A stretch of DNA of 64,000 bases from Crambe crambe (taxonomy: Eukaryota > Porifera > Demospongiae > Poecilosclerida > Crambeidae), in contig OZ004586.1 of NCBI GenBank assembly GCA_963924555.1, forward strand, positions 7,212,501 to 7,276,500, in the 5' to 3' direction. Positions 29,831 to 41,230 of the stretch are shown here, piece after piece. The stretch's first letter is position 1. Each line of letters begins with the position of its first letter. The notes beneath the pieces are model-generated. The model was not told the DNA's origin and searched no databases. It saw only the letters and a program-made list of their open reading frames with translations. Position numbers and translations under genes: made by a program.

Positions 29831-31603
29831 CTAGTCAGGTCCCTTAGCAAAAAAATCGTGACAGAGTGGAACAAAGCATGAAAATTTGCACAGAGATTCT
29901 ATAGTATGTAAGTAATGATATTGGAAGGGGTGCCACAAGAGAACTGCTCTCTCAACCTAAATATGCAGGTTGACATGCCTGCAACTTTTAGCATTCATAT
30001 CAACGATATCCGCGAATATTTAAATATTCGCGCATAATACATTTTAATGTACGAAATTTTAAAACGCGAAAATTTAAAACAAACTTTGAGTCAAGTTTCA
30101 CATTCTGCACTGCATTGGCAAAGACCAGTCCTGCTTCCCTGCATCTACACTTCCTGGAGCAAAGTGGTACAGCTTTACTTTATAGCCACACTTCAACAAT
30201 TCTCGGCTGGCCTTTGCTGCTTCAGGTAGAAGTGTTCACACTGGTTCCCTGACTGCCTTCTTCTTTTGCCAACCATATTCATCAGGTAATGGAGCATTTT
30301 GCTGACTCCGAAGACTGGTAGCCCAAATACTTGATTCTGTTGCAATGTTGCAACAACACAGCCTGAAATACCAAAAACAAAAAAATTACAGCAGCAGATA
30401 TATTTATAATTATATAGAGCTTGGTCTTTACCTGTAGGGGGAATGTTTTCCATTGTTTTCAATTTCTTGGAGAAAAGTTCTTGCCTCATTTTTTTACACT
30501 GGTGAGTACACTGCTTTATCATAATATAGTACACAGGTAAAACGTTCCAGAATTGCAAATGATGGTGAGGTTACTGTCATTGGCTGAAAAGGTTGGTCGA
30601 CAATGCTGACAAAAGCTGCTGTAGCTTCAGGATATGCCTTCCAAGCATCCCATGCTGACTTCTTACCCTTTCCTAGAAACTGCGATGTTGTGTCGCATCC
30701 AGTAAATGCATGGAAAAACAGTATTTCTGAGGACCTAGAGCTTGGCAGATGGCATTGATGTAATATCACTATCTACAGTGCACACCAGTAGATTTCTAGC
30801 ACCACTCCTCACAGCACTGAAGAGATGAAGCGCGATTCTTGTATCTGCTTCTTCATGATCACATGGTTGAGTTGTTTGATCTACATTCTGACACAAAGTA
30901 TGGCTGATTATAGATGAACCTGTGTTATTATAGAGATCCATAATTATTAATATACACATTAGATTGCCATACATACCTGAGGTGACATGGACAATTTTGT
31001 CTGTTTGAAATTCACAAGAAGATATCTCATGTTCTTGTTTGTTTGAGGAATCGATCTGAAAGAGATGGAGGCCAAGGCCACTTTGCTTTATTTGCAATAA
31101 GTTCCCCTGGTGTCATATCACCACTGATTTGAATATTCACAGGAATAGCCCCAATCTCACTGAACTTTTTAACTACTTCCAGAAGGTTACTGTATACCAG
31201 AGGACCATTGTTCTGAAGACTATCCAGTGGACATCTCAAGTCATCTCCTGCTCCAGCTTTACCACAGATGATACACTTGCTCCAATCCATGCTCTCAAGG
31301 GTATATGGCAACCAAGAATCTTGATGCAAGAAAAAAACCCAAAATTTATTTTCGCGATGCTTACATTTCGCGCACTTTTGTATTATAATCTCCATAGCGC
31401 GAAAATTAGATATTTCGCGGATAGCGCAACTTTGGGATGAAACAACAAAACGGTTTCTATTTTGGAAGGAAAAAGTGTCCTACAATGGCACCCCTTCTGT
31501 ATTTATTCAATATGCCATGAAGAAACATCATGCCAATTTTCATGCTTTGTTCCACTCTGTCACAAAACAGCACTAAATTTGGGCTAAGGGACCTGACTAC
31601 TCT
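29828..31603. mobile_element. 1.77-kb DNA transposon with HEEADTR-type gene
   Basis: 29831-31600 has inverted ends TAGTCAGGTCCCTTAGC and GCTAAGGGACCTGACTA, and a second inverted block (GTGACAGAGTGGAACAAAGC). TCT is present on both sides; modules A and B show the unoccupied site (GGGTCTCTGTGTG near 936 and 15824). Several minus-strand coding pieces lie inside. I do not assign it to a named superfamily. Confidence 0.75.
30494..31395 (-). pseudogene. Transposon protein, HEEADTR/GCDTT family, fragmented
   Basis: Three overlapping minus-strand frames: 31395-31027 (CIICGKAGAGDDLRCP, SNLLEVVKKFSEIGAIPVNI), 31097-30735 (CDHEEADTRIALHLFSAV, VDSDI) and 30769-30494 (FHAFTGCDTTSQFLGKGKKS). The acidic motifs HEEADT, DSD and GCD recur in a protein family common in invertebrate genomes and resemble the acidic set of PIN/FEN-type nucleases; that resemblance is inference. 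The frames are split by introns or frameshifts and the product looks truncated. Confidence 0.55.
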
Positions 31604-31612
31604 GTGTGTGAG

Positions 31613-31840
31613 GATACTTTACCCAAAATATGCTAAAGTGAAATCTTTATACACAACCAAACCTTTTTATGATAGGGAAGTACCCAGTTATGCTGCTGAC
31701 TCAGCACCTATTGAGTCCACTGACCATGGAGTGGGCGAGAGGCCACAACCACCTCCTGTTCCCACGTCATCTCACTCCAGCACCATGACTGTCTCACCTG
31801 CAGCCCACAAAACCACTGTAGTCGTCCCTAAGAAACTTAA
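31613..31840 (+). pseudogene. PDZ-LIM linker exon 2, copy C (intact)
   Basis: Open from ILYPKYAKVK through KPFYDREVPSYAADSAPIES to AAHKTTVVVPKK, ending at a gtaact donor. It shows the undamaged state (GAGAGGCCACAA) of the codon that is TGA in A and B. Confidence 0.6.
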
Positions 31841-31995
31841 GTAACTTACATGCAGTGCTTAAAACAGCAGTCAGGACAGAAGTGTTTATGCACTCAAGCT
31901 ACTGTCATTATGCATACACTTAAATACGATATAAACTGATTGTACTAACTCCTTATTATTTGTAACTTTGATGTATTTTCTGTTTCAATATGTAG

Positions 31996-32095
31996 CTCCT
32001 TCCCCTGAGGTGAAGTCCCAGCCTTCAGGCTTGGTGTAAGTGTATCTTTAGTAGCAGTTAATAGAACAGCCAAGCTTCTTGCATACATTAATTAA

Positions 32096-32140
<45 letters not shown>

Positions 32141-32486
32141 GACCAGAGTCAGGCTTGGATTCAGGTGGAAGCTCCACTCAGCAATCTCCTGCTTTCAAGA
32201 CGATCACCATTGAGAATTGACCAACTGTTTTTAGGTAGAGTTGTATGTACTAATAGTACAGAAACGAGTCATGGCCTGAGTTTACTATAGAAACAATTTC
32301 AATGAATCATGGCCTGAGAGTTTGCTCAAAGATTTATTAGTACAGAGTGGATAACTATAGTCTGAGGATGATCCTTTTCCCTTTGTAGTTTTTCACCTGC
32401 TGCTCCTGCATCTCCGCCCACTCAGCAGATGCAGAATATCGTCATTGACGATGGGAGTGTGAGGAAAACCTCTCAAAGACCTCAGC
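31996..32486 (+). pseudogene. PDZ-LIM linker exons 3-5, copy C
   Basis: Exon 3 31996-32035; exon 4 32142-32234 with TGA at 32218-32220 (ENQPT became EN-stop-PT); exon 5 32389-32486 complete here (SPAAPASPPTQQMQNIVIDD, GSVRKTSQRPQ) but its donor reads CATGAG where copy B keeps CGTGAG. The acceptor tract of exon 4 has grown to about 40 bases of (TC)n (32099-32137). Confidence 0.6.
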
Positions 32487-32932
32487 ATGAGTTTTCCTTT
32501 ATTTTTATCCCCTCCTAAGATGGGGACATCCCCCTTTACCTTTCCTCCTGGTCTCAACATTCCACTGTTTATTTGCTAAAGGAGTCAATGGGTCTCTGAT
32601 TCAACTTGAGAAACAAAGGTTACATAGAGATAGGGTTATCGACACAGTTCTTTGTTCCATATTGCATCACATGAGCTGGTCTGTGACACTAAGCACACCA
32701 AAGTCAAGAACTCTAACACATCCATTACTGGTTCTCCTAGTGAAACTGATCAGAGCAGTGGATTTTTGAGATTCTTGTGGCTATTAAAATACATTGTTTT
32801 AACCACATGAAAGAAAAATGGGCCCCATCAGAGTGGTGTTGCACCTCTCTAACACCCTTTGGGGAGAACCCTGAAATAAAAATTATTGCTGTACAAAATT
32901 GACCTTTTCCCTCTTGTATTATGTCCCTTCAG

Positions 32933-33044
32933 CTCCTCCCAATGTTCCTTCCACTGTTACCAAGACAACAGTGGTGGTGCCCAAGAAAGGGTCCCACATA
33001 GCCAAGCCACCTCCCCCCACCACTTCTGGAAGTGGGTGGCACAT
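32933..33044 (+). pseudogene. PDZ-LIM linker exon 6, copy C (intact)
   Basis: APPNVPSTVTKTTVVVPKKG, then SHIAKPPPPTTSGSGWHM up to a gtaagt donor. This is the reference state for the frameshifted versions in A, B and G. Confidence 0.6.
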
Positions 33045-33217
33045 GTAAGTGAAGACGACCTTTTCAGATCTATATAATTATGGCCAATAGGGTAGGGTGT
33101 CTTATTCAATGGAGTGAAACACAATTAGCTGCAGGACCAATTTTAGACTTGTAAAGCTGATATATATATATAAATATTGTGCTTTATTTGGAGATAATCA
33201 AAGAATTATTTTTATAG

Positions 33218-33598
33218 CTCCAAGTGGAGGCAAAGTGGTGGATCGTCAAGGTGTGTGTGAAGCCTGCCAACAACCCATAAGGTAACCATTTGTTTCCTCC
33301 CTCTAATCTTTTCTCATCATTCATCTCTTCCTCAATCTCATCTCCCTCCTCTTCATTCGGATCGTCTTGGTTCCTTGCCTTGATCCTTCACTATCTCCTT
33401 CCTGTGATCTTCTCCAGGGGTCCTTTTGCTAGTGCCCTGGGTAAGGTGTGGCACCCTGAGCACTTTGTGTGCCAGGACTGCCAGAAAACTCTTCAGAACA
33501 CAACCTTCATCTTTGAGGAGGATAAGATATTCTGTGAGGAATGCTACCAGAAGAACTTTGCCCAGACCTGCCACTCTTGCAATAAACCCATTCTAGGG
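33218..33598 (+). pseudogene. LIM1 exons, copy C (intact domain)
   Basis: Exon a (33218-33281) gives SGGKVVDRQGVCEACQQPIR; exon b (33418-33598) gives GPFASALGKVWHPEHFVCQD, CQKTLQN, IFCEECYQKNFAQTCHSC and KPILG with a gtgagt donor. All eight zinc ligands are present (C-x2-C, H-x2-C, C-x2-C, C-x2-C). It resembles LIM1 of Enigma-type proteins. A C17 run follows at 33627-33643. Confidence 0.75.
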
Positions 33599-33902
33599 GT
33601 GAGTCTATCCAGAATAGTTAGGTCCCCCCCCCCCCCCCCCCCCAGAATAGTTGGGTTCTCCCCAGTGAAACTGATCAGTGATGCTTGAATACCACATTAA
33701 AGGATTTTGATATTCTTGTGGCTATCAAAATACATTATTTTAACCACATAAAAGAAAAATGGGCCCCATCAGAGTGATGTTGCACCTCTCTAACACCCTT
33801 TGGGGAGAAGCCTGCTATTTCACCAATATCAGCTCAACCATATTCACCAAAGGTCAAAGTACATACTTATTTCATAATATTTCAGCTGACCTTTGACCTT
33901 AG

Positions 33903-34060
33903 GGTCAGGGTTCAACATGGAGAACAACATGTTGTTTTGTGGATTGTTATGGGGCAGTGTATGGGGCCACCTGCTTTGGCTGCAGCCAGCGAATTGGAGG
34001 AGACCAGTTGTAGGTGGAGGCCCTAGACCACCAGTGGCACCCTGCATGTTTTGTTTGTGA
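33903..34060 (+). pseudogene. LIM2/LIM3-start exon, copy C (damaged)
   Basis: Compared with A it carries extra text (GAGAACAACATG, GGGGCAGTGTAT), a lost base at GTGGATTG, and TAG in place of TGG near 34010. The donor is GACGCGAGT instead of GACGTGAGT. Confidence 0.65.
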
Positions 34061-34993
34061 CGCGAGTAGCAATTTATATTGTTTAGTGTAACAACTATAG
34101 AATTCTCAACCAAATTAGACAAATACAATGCATTGTGGGGCAAGCCTGAGCTGAATGTGATGCATGTTTAGGGTGAAACAGTGAGAATGCATGGTCTCTC
34201 TTTCTGAAGACAATCTTCCTCTGAGCCTGATCAACTGCTGACTTGCACTCTCCCTCAAGTGCTGTCTTTTCTCTGTAGCTGTGCTTTGAGCAGGATGTCT
34301 TGCCTTCTATCTCCTACTTAAGTACTTTCTTCTTTCTGTTCAGCAATCTTGGAAGCAAGCTTCTACATCAGAGTTTATCAGCTTTCTAATTTCATTCTTT
34401 AGTAGCTAGCTAGAAAACCACAATTTGATGCCTGAGGCATTCTTTTCTCTGGGCCAGCGTTTGGGAAGCATGTCTTGCTTGATTTCTCGATCTACACTTC
34501 CTAAGAGGTTCTTCCTTCTGTTTAGCGGTCTCAGTGGCCCTCTCTTAGCACATGTTTATATGCATGCGTAATCTACTGTGATGTAATGTTATTGTCGCAG
34601 AGAAAAACCACTATTATCGCTCAGGCTTGCCCCAATTAGAGAAAGTGTGGGTTATTTCTCTATTGATAGGGGCTTGCTGCAAGCGCTTTTTATAGTTAGT
34701 ACGTTCCAACGTTGCTGAGTATGCATACTCACCCCACAGTTATTTAAATTTTGGTTGAAAATTGAGGACAGCATCTTTTATTACTAGAAGTTGATGTGGT
34801 TAGATGCACAAACTTTAACAACATAATTCAAATGCAAAACGAAGAATACATGCATAATGTAATGTGATGTAATGTTACCGCAGAGAAAACCATTAATGTT
34901 AGAACATACATACGATACATGCAAACTCCAGAGCCAACCCGCTAATGGGGGGCTCGCTCAGGCTTGCCCCAAATTATATTTATTTTATTTCAG
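34061..34993 (+). other. LIM3 intron, copy C
   Basis: Shortened relative to A and B. It lacks the 562-bp MITE but carries, at about 34815-34850, a piece (TAATTCAAATGCAAAACGAAG) that is the reverse complement of the MITE's right flank in A (about 4065-4090). No gene. Confidence 0.5.
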
Positions 34994-35059
34994 AGCTGTC
35001 TTGAAGGCACTACTTTTTTCGCTTGTCTTGGCAGACCCTGTTGCAAAGACTGTGTGTAG
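34994..35059 (+). pseudogene. Last LIM3 exon, copy C (three codons lost)
   Basis: Reads SCLEGTTFFACLGRPCCKDC then V and TAG; RRP is missing after SC and an Arg became Cys. The frame is kept. Confidence 0.65.
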
Positions 35060-35289
35060 ACATTAATGAAGTGTACAACTCTATAGTGGAGCAGATGAGT
35101 ATTCAATGTAGCCATTATAAACTCTTCTTTTTTATATGAGTAGCTATTTTTGTTGCAGACTTACAATGTATTCAATAGTCTAGTGCATGTCGTATTCATC
35201 ACTTTCTGTTATAAGAAGCTTAAGTTTTGAAAAGAAGATGGTCACGCATGCGCAAGATAAATTAACCACACCAATCAAATAATGGAATT

Positions 35290-35295
35290 TTTATT
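35290..35295 (-). promoter_or_regulatory. Candidate poly(A) signal of NLR-C
   Basis: AATAAA on the minus strand, 93 bases beyond the NLR-C stop. Confidence 0.45.
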
Positions 35296-35387
35296 TGGTG
35301 AGTAAAGAGTTCAAAAGAGCTACATGAATTAATTTTAGCATGAAAGGATGTTCAGTATTGGAATAGCTAGGAGCTACATGGTACATC

Positions 35388-38300
35388 TCAATTTTTGTAT
35401 TTTTTGTACAGTTGATCATATTTCAGAGCTTTCTGTAAAAGAGGGTGCATGTTTTGGAGTGCCTGCATCTCCAGCAGGTCAGGACATGACTGGTACAGTG
35501 ATGGCTGATCGAGAACAAATATATGCTTTTTTAGTGGGATATGTCGCCACCCATATGAGGATAGTGGTCTGGGAGAGTCGTGTTGTTGTAGTAGTTGGTG
35601 GCGATGGGGGAAGTGCAGAGTTCTGAGATCACAGAGGGATTGGGATCTCCTTAGGTTGTGTCGTGGAACAGCAGGATCTCTTCGCAGAGCACGGGCCATG
35701 CAGTCACGAAAGGGTGGATCATTTTTAACATCATAAGTAAGGTCTAAATTCTCCATGGAATGATGGAGAGAGTCATTTAGACTCATGATGAAATTGCAAC
35801 AGAAATGAGGCATTGCAAATAGTATGTCATCAATTTGTAATATTCCTACTGTTATTGACTTGATGGAGTTCATCTCTGCTATGCAGCTCAAGTATTGGAA
35901 AGACCACAACATCTCTAGTGGGTGAATTTTATGTGATTTCAGGGTAACGTGCTGAATGCTCCCAGCATTAGTACATACTCTACATCCAAAGCTAGTCTCT
36001 AATGTTGAAATAGTGGAGGAAGATAGTGCTGCCTGAAGTACTGGATAAAGCTCATAAGAGGGGAACAGTTCTGACCTTTCATATGGTAGTAGATCACCCA
36101 ATGTTGGAAGTGACGGATCACCCGCAGGATGACATTGAAGTACTAATTTTGTAAGAGTAGAACTAGTGGATATGATTTTGAATAATTCCTGCACACCTTT
36201 CTGAGTAGGAGTACGGCACACAAGACCGAATTCTTCCAAGTTTGTAATATGTTGAATGGATTGGAAAAGTAAACAGTCATCTTCACATGATTCAAAGAAT
36301 ATTAAGGCAATACTTGTCAATCCTGGTGAACTTTTTGAAATCCAATCAGAAAGAACTGGTACTAATGGAGAAGAAATACCATTTAGAGTGAGATAGTCGA
36401 TATGAAATTTGGGAAAGTACTTTGTGAGTGATGTAAGTTTGGATGATACATGCACACTGTGATGTACATCTATTTGTAAGTATTTAATAGTCCCTAATGT
36501 TCCACCATTTGTTTTCTTTGTGTGCTCAGATAAACTATGCACCAACATCTCTAGAGATGTATATATGAGCACTAACTGCCACTGAATAGGAGCATGGACT
36601 AGACAATATCCAAAAACATACACATCCAAGGGGTTTAACAAGCTTATTATAAGCTTAAGCTTAAGCTTGGACAAGTGTATATGTAAAAGAGAAGTTTTGA
36701 TGTCTAGTTTAAGTTCAGAAATGTCTCGAATTTCATATAAACAATGCAGTAGGTAAGGATCAAGCAGGCATCGGGTCAGGATTGCTTGAAAGAATTTTTC
36801 ATTGTAGCCCACAATACCACACAAGAACTGACCAAAGACTCTGAGGTGTGGTGTCACTTGTCCAAGTCCAGATTGGGATACTATTTTAGAAGAAGCTTCA
36901 TCTACTAAGTCAGAATGACATGAAACATACCAAGCAGCAAGAAACTCTTGGATGCTGAGATGGGGGAAGGAGTAGGAGGTTGCTGCACCCTCACACACAT
37001 ACATCTCTTTGACTGCATTCATGAGACCTAAATGCTGGAAACCCTCTCCAACATCACTATCAGTAAACACTAGCTGCACATCTTTCTTAAACAGACCACT
37101 GTAAGCTAGTTGACTAACTCTCTTAAGGTCTATGGAAACACTCTCTGGTAGATCTTTAAGACTACTGAGTACTCTTGTATCCTCGTCCCATTTCCCACTA
37201 GAAATCATGTGCCTCCTGATCAGAACTAGAGTAAGGGTGGTGTAGAGCTGTGTCATGGTTTTGGGCATCAGCTCTCTGCTCTTTCTGATATCTTTGAACA
37301 CTTGTGCAATAATGGCACAATTGACAGGAATGTACATAAGTGAGTTAATGACAGGGTTAGAAAATATAAAATCCTTAAAGTGAACAAGAACCTTGGGTTC
37401 TGATTTGAAAGCTGTTTCTGCAAACCTTACTTTGCACTCATCAGTGAAACCACACACCTCTACATGCCTGAAACCCTGAGGAAAGTAACTCTTAAGAGCA
37501 GATGGTCGACTAGTAACAAGACGAGTAGCTTTAGGTAAGCAAGAACCACTAATTAATTGGATTATCAATCTATTCTCATCATGCACCACAGAAGGCATCT
37601 CATCAAACCCATCCAGTATGAATAGGACACCCTCCCCCTCACACTTCCGCACCTCGTTCACTACTTTCCTTTGAAATCGTTTATCTTCATGATGTATCAG
37701 ATCCTCCAAGGAAGTAGCATTCTGGACCCTTCTTTCATGAAGCTTTAACAGAAGTACCGTTTTATAGTGTTTCAATGAAGTCAAGGTGTCCCACTTCCTG
37801 CACAACTCCCAGGCCAAAGTGCTCTTACCAATGCCAGGGGGTCCTTCCACCAACACAAACCTTGTCCCTGAAGGTACAATGTCGTCCAATTCTAATGGAC
37901 TCTTTGCTCCTCTAATTTCATCCACATCACTATCCAGGGACGCTTTTGAGAACGTGTCGTCTTCATGAATGGTCCTACCTTTATCCACCAAAGCAAGGCT
38001 AATGAACTCACTACAAGGAGCAATGGAGAGTTTGTCATCACGAGCTACAGGCTCATTTTCATAGTATGGTTTGAGGTAATTATTTGCATATTGCATCAGT
38101 GCTGAGTGCTTAACTTTCCCTTTCCTTAGAGATTTACTGGAAATCTTCTTGGAATGTTTTTTGTGATGAGTTTTCTTCTTGTGTTTTTTCGTAGTGGTCA
38201 CATGATCACTATCAAAGGAGTCAGAACTAGTGGCACTACTTGATGTAGATGATGAACTAGATGATGAAACTACATGTCTTTTCTTACTTTTCTTGTGTTT

Positions 38301-38462
38301 GTCCAGTACCTTGTGTTTGTAAGTTCCTTTATGCTGCCTTGTGGAGGCAGAAGGTTTCTTACGTTTAGCTGGAGTGTTGGAGGCAGAGGCAGACTGGTCA
38401 GAATGATCACTGTCACTGGACAAGGATGAGACATTCCTGTAATGGATAGAGTGCAGTGACAT
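35388..38462 (-). CDS. NLR-C: NACHT ATPase and LRR-like exon (Death-type gene)
   Basis: Start at conserved ATG 38462; the frame is open to ATG 38483 as in A. Walker A GPPGIGKST, Walker B LFILDGFDE, TSRPS, and FPHLSIQEFLAAWY (Leu to Pro in the usual FLHLS motif). The LRR-side region has a short insertion (LSKLKLKLIISLL) produced by repeated AAGCTTAAGCTT text at about 36645-36670. The tail with RRSQSLCDLR is kept. No stops. N-terminal Death exons lie at 41621-41401 and 41180-41038. The ATPase half is almost identical to A and D. Confidence 0.88.
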   Translation of the reverse strand: MSLHSIHYRNVSSLSSDSDHSDQSASASNTPAKRKKPSASTRQHKGTYKHKVLDKHKKSKKRHVVSSSSSSSTSSSATSSDSFDSDHVTTTKKHKKKTHHKKHSKKISSKSLRKGKVKHSALMQYANNYLKPYYENEPVARDDKLSIAPCSEFISLALVDKGRTIHEDDTFSKASLDSDVDEIRGAKSPLELDDIVPSGTRFVLVEGPPGIGKSTLAWELCRKWDTLTSLKHYKTVLLLKLHERRVQNATSLEDLIHHEDKRFQRKVVNEVRKCEGEGVLFILDGFDEMPSVVHDENRLIIQLISGSCLPKATRLVTSRPSALKSYFPQGFRHVEVCGFTDECKVRFAETAFKSEPKVLVHFKDFIFSNPVINSLMYIPVNCAIIAQVFKDIRKSRELMPKTMTQLYTTLTLVLIRRHMISSGKWDEDTRVLSSLKDLPESVSIDLKRVSQLAYSGLFKKDVQLVFTDSDVGEGFQHLGLMNAVKEMYVCEGAATSYSFPHLSIQEFLAAWYVSCHSDLVDEASSKIVSQSGLGQVTPHLRVFGQFLCGIVGYNEKFFQAILTRCLLDPYLLHCLYEIRDISELKLDIKTSLLHIHLSKLKLKLIISLLNPLDVYVFGYCLVHAPIQWQLVLIYTSLEMLVHSLSEHTKKTNGGTLGTIKYLQIDVHHSVHVSSKLTSLTKYFPKFHIDYLTLNGISSPLVPVLSDWISKSSPGLTSIALIFFESCEDDCLLFQSIQHITNLEEFGLVCRTPTQKGVQELFKIISTSSTLTKLVLQCHPAGDPSLPTLGDLLPYERSELFPSYELYPVLQAALSSSTISTLETSFGCRVCTNAGSIQHVTLKSHKIHPLEMLWSFQYLSCIAEMNSIKSITVGILQIDDILFAMPHFCCNFIMSLNDSLHHSMENLDLTYDVKNDPPFRDCMARALRRDPAVPRHNLRRSQSLCDLRTLHFPHRHQLLQQHDSPRPLSSYGWRHIPLKKHIFVLDQPSLYQSCPDLLEMQALQNMHPLLQKALKYDQLYKKYKN

Positions 38463-38483
38463 TTCTATTTGATACAATGACAT

Positions 38484-40260
38484 GCAGGATACATAAGCTA
38501 AATGTAGACCTATTCCACTTTCTCATTAAATTAAGCATGTTTATTGAAGGTCTAGGAACTAGACTAGTGGTCACCCATGCCTTGCTTGCCATGCTGGAAC
38601 TGTGGGAAATGTAGAAATGATGTTATTCCCAAGGACCTCATGCTCCTAGGTCTATAGAATAAGTTTATTATTGCTATGGTATGTAGTATGGCAAGTTGGT
38701 AATGGTCTTCAATATTAAAAGCTAGATAATATTGCGGTGTGGTAATGGTCATCGATGTTATAAACACACCTCGAGTGATATGCAGCTAGTTGGTAAAGGA
38801 TAGTCCATCTAACTAGCAACATCATGTTTGGTACAGTATAGCAGTTCAGTATGTTATACCCAAAGAGTACAATAAGCCTATATCGATGGTGAGTGGTGAC
38901 CATTCATATTGACACAATGATATGCAAGAACAGTGATATGCAGCATACCCATTTCTAGAAGTATGCAGAACTGTGTTCATTGAAATGACACAACCCCATG
39001 CTCCTAGATTCTGACCACAGCAAACATTATTCAGCGAGCGAGCTATCTCTCAGGTCATGACACAGGTCTCTTACTCTCTGCTCAGGTCATGACTCATTGA
39101 AATTATATATATATCTAGGTCTAGGTCTACACTCCTAAATGCCTGAGGGGTATATAAATATGTATCGTGATAGTAGCACAGCACGTGCAGCCTTAGGCAC
39201 TAGGCTAGGCTAGGCATTGGCACTAGACTAATCTAGTAGGCACTAGGCTTTATCTAAGTGCTTCATGGAAGTAACAGCAAAATCTTCTAAGTAGCACAAG
39301 GAGTCGAAGCATAAATGAATATTAGGTCAAAAAACCTATAGGAATTCCAACTTGCTCGCTTGCTTGCTGTGACTCAAATGTTGCACATTGCCCTAGTATA
39401 TGGAGCTATGGTACAAGTCTATGGTTGCTATTGTGCATAGATATTTATACAGTTATTAATCCAGTTCAGAATCCAGGATATAAATCCACTTCATGTGTAA
39501 ACTGTCAAATTGAATTCCGTATTAAATTCTGTGGGTTGAATTCTGGATTCAATTCCTGGATTTCAATCTGGATAAGGTGTTTACACGTGTCATTAGTACT
39601 CTGGACTCTGATCTGGATAAAAAGTGCCGTATAAACAGGGCTACACTCTATCAGCAAGAACCTCCCAAGTCACTCCATCAAAGGACATGCTTGAGATTGG
39701 TTGTCTCACATTGGGAAGCTAAATGTATTAGCTTCCTTACAAGTTGGTAATGGTCTCCAACAGCAAAAGCTACATTTATCGGGATGTGGTAATGGTCATC
39801 ATTGTTATCAACATGCTTCCTTATTCCAGGTGGATAAGCTCTCGAGCAGTTTATTGGATGTCTAACATCTTAGTTATGCTCAGACTGTGGTAAAACAATA
39901 GGTAAGAGTGGTAGAAAATAGAGCATAGATGTAGGGACTCCCTGCTATAAAAGAATGTTCCTTTTTACTTTTCATTCATGAGTACTCCCTTCCAACCAAC
40001 CACAAATTCTCTTCCTACACCTTTGAAGGATCTTTAGGCATAAGAATGAGATCCACCATGCCTAACTTTAGTGGGCTCACAGTAACACTCTAGTATTGTC
40101 CGGACATGATTATCTAATAGCAGTTTTAAGAGTATAGCTATAATAGAAAAATTAGTCGGACAAAGGCAGAAAATGACTGGACAAATGAAGAAATTGACTG
40201 GAAAATGTCCTGTGACTGACTGTTATTGTGAGCACTGAGTATAGCTATGTAGTTACTTAC
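38484..40260. other. Intron or 5' region of NLR-C
   Basis: Follows module A (8723-10375) closely: TGGTAATGGTC pairs at about 38693-38765 and 39742-39810, the palindromic insertion at about 39460-39645, and the inverted junction repeat at about 39180-39420. No exon is certain. Confidence 0.45.
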
Positions 40261-40294
40261 AGTGCAGTGTTGTCTGGAGGATCTGCAATGCCAC
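40261..40294 (-). CDS. Candidate 34-nt linker exon, NLR-C
   Basis: Same acceptor (TGTAATAG) and gtaagt donor as in A, B and D; reads S-GIADPPDNTA in phase 1. As in A, including it would break the frame into the NLR exon. Confidence 0.45.
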
Positions 40295-40319
40295 CTATTA
40301 CACAAAGAAAGAAGTACCA

Positions 40320-40760
40320 TGATGAAAATAATTTACTTTTCGATCACCCACAAAATATGTAGCCTCCAGCTACATATTCCTCCCCACCGCCAGAACTCAT
40401 TCACTTCCTGTGCCTTTCCAAGTGTCAAAATGGTCACTATAATATTGTGTGTGTTGAAGTGACTGCTATGGACACTTTGCTCAAGTGTACAAGACAACTG
40501 GAAACTGCTTAGTGTGGAGACAGAGACATTGCACACTAAGAGAGTTTTCTCAAGAAAGACGTCATTGACATAAATTCAAGACTGTCACATGTTTGTATGT
40601 TAGTAAGTGAAGCTCAATCTTAACTACCACAAGCCATTCCACAGCAATATGAAGAAGTAGCTATGAGGACATTATGAATCTGGACAAAGAGTATGAGACT
40701 CTACATCCATACAGTGACTGAATCCAGGTGGTGGTAAAGGACAAAGGTCATCTATTATAA
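40320..40760. pseudogene. Wrecked, palindromic CARD exon relic, module C
   Basis: A minus-oriented scrap of the CARD 3' end (about 40340-40430) is followed by a plus-oriented, deletion-ridden copy (about 40457-40755). AAGTGTACAAGACAACTGGA, GGAGACAGAGACATT, CCACAGCAATATGAAGAAG and GACAAAGAGTATGAGACTCT are retained and line up with the reverse complement of 25019-25340. It is better preserved than the relic in A but has stops and at least four internal gaps. Confidence 0.7.
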
Positions 40761-41037
40761 GACTAACTTAGGATCCCACATAACAATACCAATGTCCCTA
40801 TAATAGTGAATAGCATATCATGTACACACAAAATTAATTTGTTCTACCATATATAGAAAATGGAGTGCTGCACTCAAGGTCAAAAGTGACAACTTATTCT
40901 AGGACATAATTAATGTTGGACCAATGCTACATCAACCTCAGTGTGCATGGTCTAAGTAATTTACACAGAGGACCCTTGGGGTGTGTGAATGGCACAAAGA
41001 CCTACTCCTCAGTGTACTACCTAGTGCATATACTTAC

Positions 41038-41180
41038 TTCTTTCATTGGTGGTTCTTTGTATAAGCTCACAGACTTTTTCAGCAGTGTATGTATCTCCTC
41101 CTGCTAAACAAGCCTTCAAAAGGTTCTCATATGTTCCATCTGTTTTGATCTTTCCCTTCCAAACAAGTAAAACCTCTATC
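41038..41180 (-). CDS. Death domain exon 2, NLR-C
   Basis: 143 nt, CTTCAG acceptor and gtaagt donor. Reads IEVLLVWKGKIKTDGTYENL then LKACLAGGDTYTAEKVCELI, the C-terminal helices of a Death domain, ending in phase 1 exactly as in A. Confidence 0.7.
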
Positions 41181-41230
41181 CTGAAGGATCATAGTTGAAT
41201 ATTCATAAAGTAATCCCACACCACCCATAA

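Larger units (their letters stand above)
28669..35059 (+). pseudogene. PDZ-LIM gene, copy C, broken
   Basis: Exons: PDZ 28669-28821, linkers 31613-31840, 31996-32035, 32142-32234, 32389-32486, 32933-33044, LIM1 33218-33281 and 33418-33598, damaged LIM2/3 exon 33903-34060, last LIM3 exon 34994-35059. Lesions differ from A/B: an extra C in PDZ (28755-28758), TGA at 32218-32220 in exon 4, loss of the exon 5 donor (CATGAG for CGTGAG), absence of the first LIM2 exon, a GT-to-GC donor change after the LIM3-start exon, and loss of three codons in the last exon. LIM1 and exon 2, broken in A/B, are intact here. A transposon (29831-31600) sits in the first intron. Confidence 0.8.
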
